Source of the DNA: Allobacillus halotolerans
GTDB lineage: Bacteria > Bacillota > Bacilli > Bacillales > Alkalibacillaceae
DNA length: 64,000 nt
Assembly (NCBI RefSeq): GCF_028743495.1
Contig: NZ_CP117968.1
Direction: 5' to 3' (one strand)
Shown here: positions 50,995-60,258 of the stretch, piece after piece
How the letters are laid out: each line of letters starts with the position of its first letter
How positions within the stretch are numbered: position 1 is the stretch's first letter
Notes under the pieces: model-generated
Databases searched by the model: none
Told to the model about the DNA's origin: nothing
Seen by the model: only the letters and a program-made list of their open reading frames with translations
Position numbers and translations under genes: made by a program

Positions 50995-51503
50995 GAGTGA
51001 TCACCTTCTTCCGGATGGTATATATCGACATGTCCTTTAGCGACCGCTATGACATGGTAGATGGATGTCAATACGACTAATGCCATTAACAGTGCCAGAG
51101 GGATATAATACCAAGCCATCGGCGCCTTCATAATCAACGTCGTTCGTGCGAATCCGCTCATCGTCAGTTGAATAGAATAATAAAACATGACGATTGCCGT
51201 TCCTAAGAGTAGCAATGTATTAAAGACACCCATAATTCTTTTTCCTAATGGGTTGAACTTGTCGACCAAGAAGGTAATCATAATATCTTCTCGGTCAACA
51301 ATCAGTTTTCCGAATCCCATGAACGTAATCCAAACAATCAAAAATGAAAAGAACTCATGTGACCAAACCATCGATGAACTAAAGAAATAACGCATGATAA
51401 TCTCGTAGAACATCATGACAACGAGGATGGCCATACCTACTAGCGCAATGAAAAGATATACGTTTGCTATTCCATTCAATAACTTTTTCACTAGGATCAC
51501 CAC
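50991..51503 (-). CDS. dctQ: TRAP transporter small permease (DctQ)
   Basis: A 170-residue protein with four predicted helices and the DctQ signature (MVWSHEFFSFLIVWITFMGFGKLIVDREDI). Overlaps dctM by four bases and directly follows dctP. Confidence 0.9.
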   Translation of the reverse strand: MVILVKKLLNGIANVYLFIALVGMAILVVMMFYEIIMRYFFSSSMVWSHEFFSFLIVWITFMGFGKLIVDREDIMITFLVDKFNPLGKRIMGVFNTLLLLGTAIVMFYYSIQLTMSGFARTTLIMKAPMAWYYIPLALLMALVVLTSIYHVIAVAKGHVDIYHPEEGDHS

Positions 51504-52526
51504 TTATTCGATAGACTTGATTTGATCAATATATCCTTCAGGTACGACACTATCTTCTTCAAGTTGATAGTGGAATTCTGAAAATGCTTCACTCCACTCT
51601 TGTTTGTCGATTTCATGGATTGTAATGTCATGCTCGTCTTTCATCTTTTGAAGTTGTTCTTCTACTTCAGCTTCAATCAGCTTATTATTCTCTTCACCTG
51701 TCTCATTAGCAGCCTCAACTAAAATCTGTTGATGTTCTTCCGATAATCCTTGGTAAAATTCCTCGCTCATCGTCAGAACGATATCTTGAGGGTATTCTTC
51801 TGTAATTGTCATGTGAGGAGCAACCTCTGTGAATTTCATCGACCAAACAAGAGAGATTGGAGATGTAACTGCATTCACTAGATTTTGTTTTAGTGCCAAG
51901 TAAGTTTCTGTCCAAGCGATGACTGTAGGATTCGCACCGACATGGTCATAGGCTGCAGAGTAATATTCTGATTCAAATGAACGCATATCTAAACCTTCTA
52001 AATCGCTAACGTCTTTGACTGGTTCCGTTGACAACATGACCCGATATGGACCACGAACGAAGTTACGTTCTGTATTTAAGACACGAATTCCGTTTTCAGC
52101 CAATTTATTATGAATATCCTGTCCCATTTCACCTGTGTTGAATTTTTGATAATGCTCAAAATCACGGAATAGGAACGGAACACTCGCTACATCTACACGT
52201 GAATCATAATCACTGAAATACGTAATACCATCTGCGTACATTTGTTGCGTACCCATAATCATATTGTCGATTTGTGATGTACCTTTACCTAACTGTTCGG
52301 CTGGATAGACCTTCACGTCTAATTCTCCATTACTTTTCTCATCTACGAGCTCAGCAAATTTGTTGAACATTTGGCCTTCTAAAGATTCTTCAGGCATTTT
52401 CGTGCCGAACTTGATTTCAATCGGTTCTTCTGCTGAAGCTTCTGCACTTCCTGCGTCACCAGACTCACTGCAAGCGCTTACAACCATCAGTAAAAAAAGA
52501 GAAACAACAATCATCCATTTTTTCAT
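51504..52526 (-). CDS. dctP: TRAP transporter substrate-binding lipoprotein (DctP)
   Basis: A 340-residue solute receptor. Lipoprotein signal MKKWMIVVSLFLLMVVSAC, then DctP fold landmarks IKFGTKMPEESLEGQMFNKFAELV, VASVPFLFRDFEHY and DLEGLDMRSFES, whose Arg usually binds the substrate carboxylate. ATG 52526 follows AGGGGG. It determines the specificity of the importer, probably for an organic acid. Confidence 0.92.
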   Translation of the reverse strand: MKKWMIVVSLFLLMVVSACSESGDAGSAEASAEEPIEIKFGTKMPEESLEGQMFNKFAELVDEKSNGELDVKVYPAEQLGKGTSQIDNMIMGTQQMYADGITYFSDYDSRVDVASVPFLFRDFEHYQKFNTGEMGQDIHNKLAENGIRVLNTERNFVRGPYRVMLSTEPVKDVSDLEGLDMRSFESEYYSAAYDHVGANPTVIAWTETYLALKQNLVNAVTSPISLVWSMKFTEVAPHMTITEEYPQDIVLTMSEEFYQGLSEEHQQILVEAANETGEENNKLIEAEVEEQLQKMKDEHDITIHEIDKQEWSEAFSEFHYQLEEDSVVPEGYIDQIKSIE

Positions 52527-52538
52527 CAATCAAACCCC

Positions 52539-53213
52539 CTAATTTTTTTGAAAATATTCTTCAATTAATTTATCCGCTTTTGTCAAACTACTTAATACTT
52601 CTCCATTGTCTAATTTTTCTTTTGAGTAAGGCTCACGATCTTCACTAGCTTTCGATTTTTTTAATACATCCTCATAATCGACCGTTTCATCCATCACCAA
52701 CACGCCATTGTCATCTGCAACAATTAAGTCCCCAGAATTAACAGCTACACCGCCACATTGTACGGTTGTATTAATCTCACCACTAATTCCGTATAACTTC
52801 GTTGTAATTGCTGACCGACCTGTCGCAAAGACCGGAAGTCCAATTTCACGCAATGCTTGGATATCCGTACATGGTCCGTCAATGATAATTCCCGCCAGCT
52901 TTCTCGCCTTCGCTGCATAAACGACCATTTCTCCTACCGCCGCGTGTTTTTTATCTCCTGTACGATCGATGACAAGAACATCACCTTCTTCTGCCAAACT
53001 GACAGCCTTGTGAACCATCGTTGAATCATTCGTCGTTGTTTTCACCGTAAACGCAGTACCAACAACTTTTACATCATCCAACATGGATTTGACAGACGGA
53101 TCCATAAACCCATAATGCAAATGGTGACCAATTGTTGCTGGCTCCACTTCCCGAAACCGCTCTAGTAAATCGTCCGTTAACCTCGTATTTTTCTGTTTTT
53201 CGTTAATCTTCAT
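52539..53213 (-). CDS. RraA / HMG-aldolase family protein with altered active-site motif
   Basis: A 224-residue protein of the RraA-like family (4-hydroxy-4-methyl-2-oxoglutarate aldolase group). Conserved GDVLVIDRTGDKKHAAVGEM and LPVFATGRS are present. The usual Gly-x-x-Arg-Asp motif reads GPCTD, so the Arg that binds the oxoacid is replaced by Thr while the metal-binding Asp is kept. Aldolase function is therefore doubtful. ATG 53213 follows AGGAGG. First gene of the TRAP operon, with a promoter and GntR-type operator upstream. Confidence 0.82.
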   Translation of the reverse strand: MKINEKQKNTRLTDDLLERFREVEPATIGHHLHYGFMDPSVKSMLDDVKVVGTAFTVKTTTNDSTMVHKAVSLAEEGDVLVIDRTGDKKHAAVGEMVVYAAKARKLAGIIIDGPCTDIQALREIGLPVFATGRSAITTKLYGISGEINTTVQCGGVAVNSGDLIVADDNGVLVMDETVDYEDVLKKSKASEDREPYSKEKLDNGEVLSSLTKADKLIEEYFQKN

Positions 53214-53237
53214 ATTCATCCTCCTGTTAAATATAAC

Positions 53238-53281
53238 TTGTATACATGTTGTATATTATCATGTTATTTTTCCAAATTCAA
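53238..53281 (-). promoter_or_regulatory. Promoter and GntR-type operator of the RraA-TRAP operon
   Basis: Minus-strand -35 TTGAAT (53281-53276), 17-bp spacer, -10 TAATAT (53258-53253). At the start site lies TTGTATACATGTTGTATAT (plus strand, 53239-53257), which includes the TGTATACA palindrome typical of FadR/FCD GntR operators. Binding would block transcription. Confidence 0.65.
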
Positions 53282-53335
53282 CAAATTTTTTAATATAATT
53301 TTATATTATTAATTATCAGAATCTATTTCTTAAAT

Positions 53336-53362
53336 TAAAAAGACCCGCCAGTAGGCGAGCCT
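53336..53362 (-). terminator. Terminator after pgcA
   Basis: Minus-strand GGCTCGCC-TACT-GGCGGGTC followed by TTTTT, right after the phosphoglucomutase gene; it ends the exopolysaccharide gene row. Confidence 0.85.
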
Positions 53363-53378
53363 TTTCTCACTGAGTCTC

Positions 53379-55085
53379 TTATAATACTGCTTTCTTCAAC
53401 TGCTCCAATCGACGATTCGATTCCTCCCTCGTCTCACCCTTCACACCAAAGTAAAATTTCATCTTCGGCTCTGTTCCGGATGGGCGGAGGCAATACCAGC
53501 AATCATCGCTCATTTTTACTTTTAGGACGTTCGCACTTGGTAGTTCAATCTCTTCTTCACGACCTTCAGCTAAATACGTACGTTTTCCAGTTGTATAATC
53601 TTCAACAATCTCGGCGTTCAAATCGCCGGCTGTTTTCACTGGGTTTTCCCGAAATCGATCCATCAATTTAGCAATTTGTTTTGCGCCATCAATGCCTTCC
53701 ATTTTCACGGAATGAAGGTCTTCGATGTAATAGCCATGTTGTTCATATAATGTTTCAAGCGCATCAAATAACGTCATACCTTTTTCGTTATAGAAGGCTG
53801 CCATTTCACAAGCCATCATTGTCGATTGAACGGCGTCTTTATCGCGTGAGAAGTCGTTGATTAAATAACCGTAACTTTCTTCGTAACCGAACATAAACGT
53901 ATGAGCATTTGTTTGTTGAAACTCATCAATTTTTTCACTAATAAATTTGAATCCTGTCAACACATCTATCGACTGAATGCCGTAGTGTTCCGCCACTGCT
54001 CGTCCAAGTTCAGACGTCACAATCGTTTTAATCATCTTGCCGTTGGAAGGGATTTCTTTCGTATTGGCAAGGATATAGTCGAACATCAACGCACCTAACT
54101 GATTCCCTGATAGCACTTGGTAGTTTCCAGCTGCGTTTTTTGCAGCCACTCCTAATCGATCAGCATCCGGATCCGTCGCAATGAGAACGTCAGCATTAAC
54201 CTTTTCACCTAATCCAATTGCATATTCAAAAGCTTGATGCTCCTCTGGGTTTGGAGATTGAACAGTGGAAAACTCCGGATCTGCAACCATTTGTTCCTCG
54301 ACTAAATGGACTTGATTAAAGCCCAACTGGTTTAACCCCTGTGGGACAAGCTTGCCTGCTGTTCCGTGGAGTGGCGTGAAGACGATATTTAACTTGTCCG
54401 CTTGCTTCGAAATTACATCTTCATTAAGGGTAATCGATTTTAGCTCAGATAAATAAGCTTCGTCTACGTCTTCATCGATCCATTGCAAAAGACCTTGTTC
54501 TTCCAATGCTTCTTGATCCATCACTTCAATCGTTAGTTCATTTTCGATTCCGTTTACTTTTTCAATCATTAAATCTGCTTGCTCTGGTGGTAACTGTCCA
54601 CCCGTTTCGTTATAAACCTTATAACCGTTGTACTCCGGTGGGTTGTGACTTGCTGTAATCATCACCCCAGCAGCCGTGCCTAAGTGACGGACGGCGAACG
54701 AAAGCTCAGGGGTCGGGCGAAGTGAAGTGAATACATAGGTTTTAATTCCATGCACACCAAGCACACGAGCCGTCTCAATCGCGAACTCCTTCGATTTATA
54801 GCGAGAATCGTAAGCCACCACGACACCATGCTTTTTAAAGTCTGATCCGTAACGCTCCAAATAAAGCGCTAACCCCTTTGCCGCTTTGCGAACCGTGTAG
54901 ATGTTCATACGGTTAATCCCCACACCTAATACGCCACGAATACCACCCGTTCCAAACTTGAGCGGCTCGTAAAACGCATCCTGCATAGCTTGATCATCGT
55001 GCTTTATTTGTTCCAATTCTGTTTTTAATTCTTCATCTAGTTGGTCAAACGCGAGCCAACTTTCTGCAATTTTTCTCCAATTCAT
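53379..55085 (-). CDS. pgcA: Phospho-sugar mutase (alpha-phosphoglucomutase PgcA type)
   Basis: A 568-residue phosphohexomutase. Phosphoserine loop VMITASHNPPEYNGYK (Ser near residue 145), metal-binding DPDADRLG, sugar-binding GYEESYGY and phosphate-binding RPSGTEPKMKFY are all intact. Length and layout match Bacillus PgcA, which interconverts glucose 6- and 1-phosphate and so feeds UDP-glucose. Located after ugd, consistent with supply of precursors for the polysaccharide cluster. Confidence 0.92.
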   Translation of the reverse strand: MNWRKIAESWLAFDQLDEELKTELEQIKHDDQAMQDAFYEPLKFGTGGIRGVLGVGINRMNIYTVRKAAKGLALYLERYGSDFKKHGVVVAYDSRYKSKEFAIETARVLGVHGIKTYVFTSLRPTPELSFAVRHLGTAAGVMITASHNPPEYNGYKVYNETGGQLPPEQADLMIEKVNGIENELTIEVMDQEALEEQGLLQWIDEDVDEAYLSELKSITLNEDVISKQADKLNIVFTPLHGTAGKLVPQGLNQLGFNQVHLVEEQMVADPEFSTVQSPNPEEHQAFEYAIGLGEKVNADVLIATDPDADRLGVAAKNAAGNYQVLSGNQLGALMFDYILANTKEIPSNGKMIKTIVTSELGRAVAEHYGIQSIDVLTGFKFISEKIDEFQQTNAHTFMFGYEESYGYLINDFSRDKDAVQSTMMACEMAAFYNEKGMTLFDALETLYEQHGYYIEDLHSVKMEGIDGAKQIAKLMDRFRENPVKTAGDLNAEIVEDYTTGKRTYLAEGREEEIELPSANVLKVKMSDDCWYCLRPSGTEPKMKFYFGVKGETREESNRRLEQLKKAVL

Positions 55086-55125
55086 GTTATCACCATTTTG
55101 TTTGTATTTCCTCGATCACTTATGT

Positions 55126-55152
55126 AAAAACAGCCCACCAACTCGGCGGGCT
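55126..55152 (-). terminator. Terminator after ugd
   Basis: Minus-strand AGCCCGCC-gagt-TGGTGGGCT followed by GTTTTT, between ugd and pgcA. Confidence 0.82.
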
Positions 55153-55161
55153 TATGATTTA

Positions 55162-56328
55162 TTAATCTCTCTGAAACACATCACGTGTATACACTTTATC
55201 CGAAACATCCTTCAACTCATCTTCCATCCGATTCGCAACAATAACATCAGATTCTTCTTTAAACGAATCAAAGCTGTCAATTACGCGCATACCGTTAAAC
55301 TGAGCATCTTCCAATGTCGGTTCATAAATAATAACCTCTATGTCCTGACTCTGCAAGCGCTCAATTACTCCCTGAATCGCTGATTGTCTAAAGTTATCTG
55401 AACCTGTCTTCATCGTTAAACGATAAATACCAACCTTATTTGGATTTCGTTTTAAGATTTGATTGGCAATATGATCCTTCCGTGTATCATTCGCAGAAAC
55501 AATAGCTGAAACCATGTTATTCGGTATCCCTTTATAATTCGCCAACAGCTGCTTCGTGTCCTTCGGCAAGCAATAACCACCATAGCCAAAGGAAGGATTA
55601 TTATAATGATCACCAATCCGTGGATCATAGCTAATCCCTTGAATGATCTGCTGACTATCCAAGCCATTCACTTCCGCGTACGTATCTAGCTCATTGAAGA
55701 AAGAAACACGCATCGCAAGGTACGTATTGGCGAAAAGTTTAATCGCTTCAGCCTCGGTTGAATGGGTAAACAACTTAGGGATGTCCTGCTTAATTGCTCC
55801 TTCAGCTAAGAGGTTTGCAAATGTTTCCGCACGCTCGGATTGTTCACCGACAATGATTCTTGAAGGATAAAGGTTATCATATAGTGCTTTCCCTTCACGT
55901 AAAAACTCTGGTGAAAAAATGATGTTGGTCGTATGATATTTTTCTCTAACTAATTCAGTGTAACCGACTGGAATGGTTGATTTGATCACCATGACAGCAT
56001 TCGGATTGATTTCTAACACACGCTCTATGACAGACTCTACAGTTGACGTATCGAAGTAGTCTTGTTCAGGATCGTAATTGGTTGGTGTTGAGATAATAAC
56101 GAACTCTGCATCTTGATAAGCTTCTTGTCCGTCTGTCGTTGCGTGTAGATTAAGATCCTTAGTTGCTAAAAACTCCTCAATTTCAGGATCGACTATTGGC
56201 GATTTTTTATTATTTAATAAATCGACTTTTTTTTGAATGATGTCTATTGCAATAACTTCATTGTATTGCGCTAATAGGACGGCGTTTGATAGACCTACAT
56301 AGCCTGTGCCCGCTACTGTGATTTTCAT
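55162..56328 (-). CDS. ugd: UDP-glucose 6-dehydrogenase
   Basis: A 388-residue nucleotide-sugar dehydrogenase, the length of short Ugd enzymes. It has N-terminal NAD-binding ITVAGTGYVGLSNAVLLAQ, STIPVGYT, SPEFLREGKAL and catalytic C253 in GYGGYCLPKDTKQL. It makes UDP-glucuronate, suggesting an acidic polysaccharide. ATG 56328 follows GGGAG. It has its own promoter at 56375-56404. Confidence 0.9.
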   Translation of the reverse strand: MKITVAGTGYVGLSNAVLLAQYNEVIAIDIIQKKVDLLNNKKSPIVDPEIEEFLATKDLNLHATTDGQEAYQDAEFVIISTPTNYDPEQDYFDTSTVESVIERVLEINPNAVMVIKSTIPVGYTELVREKYHTTNIIFSPEFLREGKALYDNLYPSRIIVGEQSERAETFANLLAEGAIKQDIPKLFTHSTEAEAIKLFANTYLAMRVSFFNELDTYAEVNGLDSQQIIQGISYDPRIGDHYNNPSFGYGGYCLPKDTKQLLANYKGIPNNMVSAIVSANDTRKDHIANQILKRNPNKVGIYRLTMKTGSDNFRQSAIQGVIERLQSQDIEVIIYEPTLEDAQFNGMRVIDSFDSFKEESDVIVANRMEDELKDVSDKVYTRDVFQRD

Positions 56329-56374
56329 GGTATACACTCCCGTCTACCTTTTTTCTTTAGTAATCAGCATACCA

Positions 56375-56404
56375 GTTATACATACCTCTGAAGTTAATCG
56401 TCAA
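56375..56404 (-). promoter_or_regulatory. Predicted promoter of ugd
   Basis: Minus-strand -35 TTGACG (56404-56399), 18-bp spacer, -10 TATAAC (56380-56375), about 47 bp before the ugd start codon. Confidence 0.5.
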
Positions 56405-56520
56405 TGGAAATTTCACTATGTAAAAATAATCAATTTACATTTCCTTCAACAATATACCTTCAAACTTTTTTTCTACGCTAACAGTTAATGTGTAAAAAGA
56501 AAAAATTTTAATAACTATTT

Positions 56521-57804
56521 TCAAATCACTGTTCGCTTACTATCTATATAAATATATACGTACATCAAAATATAGACACCAGCAACAAGAAAGCTTGTTA
56601 TGATTAAAAAACTATTAATATCTAACTCTAGAATGCTGGCTAACAAACCAGACAAAATAGTGAAAAAAAAGAACAGAGATTGTAAGGTCAGTTTTATATG
56701 TTGTTTACCGTTTATAATAAATGAAGTATTTAAGGACATAACAATAAAACGTGCAGAAAACATTGGGATTTGGAAAATCACAAACAAGCCTACTATTCCC
56801 CAGCCTTCTCCAAGAACTAACTCAGTTATTGGTATTATTGTAAAAAATAAAATGACGAATAAAGGTACAGCAATCAAAATTAATATAATAGAAAACTTAT
56901 TGAGACTGTTTTTGAATTGTCCACGATCATTTTTTTCTTTAGTAGCAGTCCTATAAAAAACTTTTCCAATATTTGAACTGAACATGGAAAGTGGCGCGTT
57001 TAATATTAATATCGCTATTGAATAGTAACCCAACTGCTCTATCCCATATAAAGAACCTACGAATAATGCTATCAATGAATTGGCAGAAGATGAAAAAAAT
57101 ACTCCAGGAGCTGAAAATACTGGTTGTTTATAGTTGTTTTTCATTAATTTTAAAACTTCATTTTTTTTAACTTTGTAAAATCTATGTAGCTGTCCCCTTA
57201 AGAAATCAGATTGCTTTTTCATTCCCATTAGAAAACCAATAAAATTACCCGCTAACACTCCTAGGTTTCCAAAACCTACTAGCCCAAATAAAATTTGAAA
57301 CAGTGACCTGCCAAAGTTTCTGATGATGTTAACTTTAGAAATTAATTTATATCTTAAATGTCGGTTATTATAGCTAACTAATATATTATTTATACCAAAT
57401 ACGATTAAAAGAATACATGATGAAAGAATCCACCAACCCACATCTTCAAATACCTTGAATTTACTAAATTGAATTACAATTAATCCTAAGGCTATAAAGG
57501 TAACTAGTAGAAGACCGACAATTACTGAAATTACTGCAAACGTGTCAGCCTCTTTTTCTGATTTAGCACTTACTATTAACAAATCGTACTGACCATTAAT
57601 TACCGGGGAAAACATCGTTACGATAGAAAAAATTAAAGCAAAAAAACCTAATTCTTCAGGTGTGTATAATCGAGTAATTATTGGTTGTGAACACATCATT
57701 ATTATTGTCCCTAAAACTGAGCCTTTAAAAAGAGTGAAAATATTACTAAATATTTGCTTGTCAATTACGAATATAGATTTATTTAACAATTTAAATTTCA
57801 CCAT
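56521..57804 (-). CDS. Oligosaccharide flippase (Wzx type)
   Basis: A 427-residue integral membrane protein of the MOP superfamily with about 12 helices (GSVLGTIIMMCSQPIITRLYTPEELG at the N-terminus, then GNFIGFLMG and LFVGSLYGIEQLGYYSIAILIL). It is expected to flip lipid-linked repeat units across the membrane. Overlaps the pyruvyltransferase gene by 14 bp. Strongly AT-rich, like the rest of the cluster. Confidence 0.82.
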   Translation of the reverse strand: MVKFKLLNKSIFVIDKQIFSNIFTLFKGSVLGTIIMMCSQPIITRLYTPEELGFFALIFSIVTMFSPVINGQYDLLIVSAKSEKEADTFAVISVIVGLLLVTFIALGLIVIQFSKFKVFEDVGWWILSSCILLIVFGINNILVSYNNRHLRYKLISKVNIIRNFGRSLFQILFGLVGFGNLGVLAGNFIGFLMGMKKQSDFLRGQLHRFYKVKKNEVLKLMKNNYKQPVFSAPGVFFSSSANSLIALFVGSLYGIEQLGYYSIAILILNAPLSMFSSNIGKVFYRTATKEKNDRGQFKNSLNKFSIILILIAVPLFVILFFTIIPITELVLGEGWGIVGLFVIFQIPMFSARFIVMSLNTSFIINGKQHIKLTLQSLFFFFTILSGLLASILELDINSFLIITSFLVAGVYILMYVYIYIDSKRTVI

Positions 57805-58915
57805 CTCTATTTAGGGAGTTATACAAGAAGTTAAGTGACTTATTCCTCATTTCTTCTAATATTGCTGAAGAAGATCGATAATCTATCACCTCATTTGATA
57901 ACGAATCTAATTCATAATCTCCACTTATATATCTAGATGAGAGCGAAACATCATCAAGAAAGTCTTCGATCCGACTATTAACCTTGGAAAGCTTATCACT
58001 GTTTCCAAAAGCAAAGAATTTTTTTTCAAAATTAACAGAGAATGCGGTTCCGTGAAAGGAATTTGTTACAATATATTCTGCACTATAAATATAATTTACA
58101 AAATCTTTAGGTGAGATTACAACATTTTGAAAACCAATTTTATAATCTCTAAGTGTTCTAGTAGCCACAATCACTTTATATCCTGTTTTTTCTTTTAATT
58201 TTTTGACGAATTTAATTAAATTTGGGTTATAAGAAATATAATACACAAATATATATTTCTCATTATTGTAAGAAGTAGGTTGCAAATTGAATTTTTTAAT
58301 CCACTCGTCTTTATTAAGTAAAAGTGTAGGATCGACTACTACGGTTGCATTTTGGCCAGTCAGGTCTTTAATGATTTTTTGACCAGTTTTTTCTCTGATT
58401 GACAAATTTAAATAATTAAACCTGTTAATATTTTCATAGTAGAATCCCTTATATTTCTTGGGAATTTCTGATAAAGCAATACTTGGTGCATAGGATACTA
58501 TTTTATTATTCGATTTGTCTACAAAATCAAGAAAATAAGTAGAATCTGTACCGATATTATTAACATTCCAAACCTGATCACTACCGGTAATAAAAACTGA
58601 AAATCTACCGTTTAATTCTTTTAATTCCTTTTTGTCAATGATTTTTTTATTTTCGATATTTAAATACTTTCTTCTGAATTCTTCTGCTTTTAATCTAACT
58701 TTTCTTCTTACAAAAGCAGACAGCAACTTATTTAAGAATACTTTTTTATTGCCACTAAAATTTAACTTATATTGTTGTTGTTTAAATTTACTATGGTAAT
58801 TGATAATCTTAGCGGAACCATTAGCTATTTCTGATGTAATCTCTTGTAAAGCTAAAGCTTGTAACATGGCGCCATTATTATTTGACTCCTGAAACGTAAG
58901 AATTCCTATTTTCAT
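57791..58915 (-). CDS. Polysaccharide pyruvyl transferase family protein
   Basis: A 374-residue WcaK/CsaB-type protein: NNNGAMLQALALQE at the N-terminus, VFITGSDQVWN, DKSNNKIVSYAPSIA, VVDPTLLL and VTNSFHGTAFSVNF near the C-terminus. Members transfer pyruvate from phosphoenolpyruvate as a ketal on a sugar. It overlaps the polymerase gene by 38 bp. Confidence 0.85.
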   Translation of the reverse strand: MKIGILTFQESNNNGAMLQALALQEITSEIANGSAKIINYHSKFKQQQYKLNFSGNKKVFLNKLLSAFVRRKVRLKAEEFRRKYLNIENKKIIDKKELKELNGRFSVFITGSDQVWNVNNIGTDSTYFLDFVDKSNNKIVSYAPSIALSEIPKKYKGFYYENINRFNYLNLSIREKTGQKIIKDLTGQNATVVVDPTLLLNKDEWIKKFNLQPTSYNNEKYIFVYYISYNPNLIKFVKKLKEKTGYKVIVATRTLRDYKIGFQNVVISPKDFVNYIYSAEYIVTNSFHGTAFSVNFEKKFFAFGNSDKLSKVNSRIEDFLDDVSLSSRYISGDYELDSLSNEVIDYRSSSAILEEMRNKSLNFLYNSLNRDGEI

Positions 58916-60164
58916 ATTTACACCTCGTTTTATTTTCTCTGGGTACTAAAAAGTATGCTACTAAAACAAAAATCACTAAACCATGTGTGATTAATAATGT
59001 TTCCAATAGACTAAAGTTGATTACATACATAAAAGATATCCATATTCCCATATACACATAACTTATATTTAATTTCTTTAAAAATCCAACTAGTATCAAC
59101 ATCATCATTAAGCTTATGAGTAAGCCTATTATCCCAAAACTTACATAACCTTCTAGAAAGATGCCTATATTAGCGTTAACATCTCTACCTAATAAGTTAT
59201 GTCCCGCCCATCTTGTTAAGTTTAAACGATCTCCATCATTAAATAATTGCCCAATATTCGAATGTGAATAATTTGTATACGGATTGCTAGTGAAATAGTC
59301 TAAATAAACACTTGATAGTCCGGGACCTACGAATAACGCCCTTCGAATGTATGTTACAAAAAATGCGAGATGATTAAAATAATAGAGAATTACACCTAGA
59401 ATACTTGCTGCTGTAGTCGCTAGTGTAATTGAAGACATCAATTTGCTTATTCCATATTTTTTAATAATGAAATAACAAAACAAAACCAAAGTCATACCTA
59501 TTAATACATCTTTTTGAGCACCGGTTGTCAAGTAAATAAGAATAATGAACAATAAACCTAAGATAGCGAGAAAATGTTTTTTTAACTCTATAAATGATAT
59601 TAACAAGAACGGGAGCAATACTTTACTAAGAGGAGAAGAAGTATAACTCAAATAAACATTACTTTCGTAGGAAGATCGTGATTCATATATATCTTCCAAG
59701 AAAATATTTGCTAAATTTATATTATCAATCCTAATTATATAAGGGATCATTAGAATACTAATAAATAGCACAAAAAAAGCTATATTTACTTTTTTTAATC
59801 TGAAGATTTTCCTCTGTATATCCCTACCACTATCTAATTTATCAATTATAAATATGCCTATTATTATCAATACGTTAATAACTAATACAGTTGGTCTGTC
59901 ATTATAAATTATATATACGGCCGATGGTATTACACTAAAGAATAAAAAAGCTTCATTAGTGACTCTATAAAACCTTTTCCTTGTTGACATTGTTAATAAC
60001 AATGTAACTAAAAATAATATAAGGCTTATAAATATATTTTCTATTTTTAGTTCATTTCTGAAATAAAAAAAATAACTATATTCTTCATAAATAATTGTAT
60101 TGTAAAAAGCTAATAAGCTTAAAAAATATGTAATGTAAATCAACAAAAAATACTTTCTTTTCAA
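58878..60164 (-). CDS. O-antigen / polysaccharide polymerase (Wzy type)
   Basis: A 428-residue protein with about 12 hydrophobic segments and one long external loop (about 250-310: YFTSNPYTNYSHSNIGQLF ... GRDVNANIGIFLEG), the usual shape of Wzy polymerases, which have low sequence conservation. Call rests on topology and position between glycosyltransferases and flippase. Confidence 0.72.
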   Translation of the reverse strand: MKRKYFLLIYITYFLSLLAFYNTIIYEEYSYFFYFRNELKIENIFISLILFLVTLLLTMSTRKRFYRVTNEAFLFFSVIPSAVYIIYNDRPTVLVINVLIIIGIFIIDKLDSGRDIQRKIFRLKKVNIAFFVLFISILMIPYIIRIDNINLANIFLEDIYESRSSYESNVYLSYTSSPLSKVLLPFLLISFIELKKHFLAILGLLFIILIYLTTGAQKDVLIGMTLVLFCYFIIKKYGISKLMSSITLATTAASILGVILYYFNHLAFFVTYIRRALFVGPGLSSVYLDYFTSNPYTNYSHSNIGQLFNDGDRLNLTRWAGHNLLGRDVNANIGIFLEGYVSFGIIGLLISLMMMLILVGFLKKLNISYVYMGIWISFMYVINFSLLETLLITHGLVIFVLVAYFLVPRENKTRCKYENRNSYVSGVK

Positions 60165-60258
60165 AATTGAACACCGCCAAGTTTTAAACTTACCATCTAA
60201 ATATTTGTATTGTGATTTTCTTTTCTAATCAATATGTTAAACTTTTAATCTGTATCAT

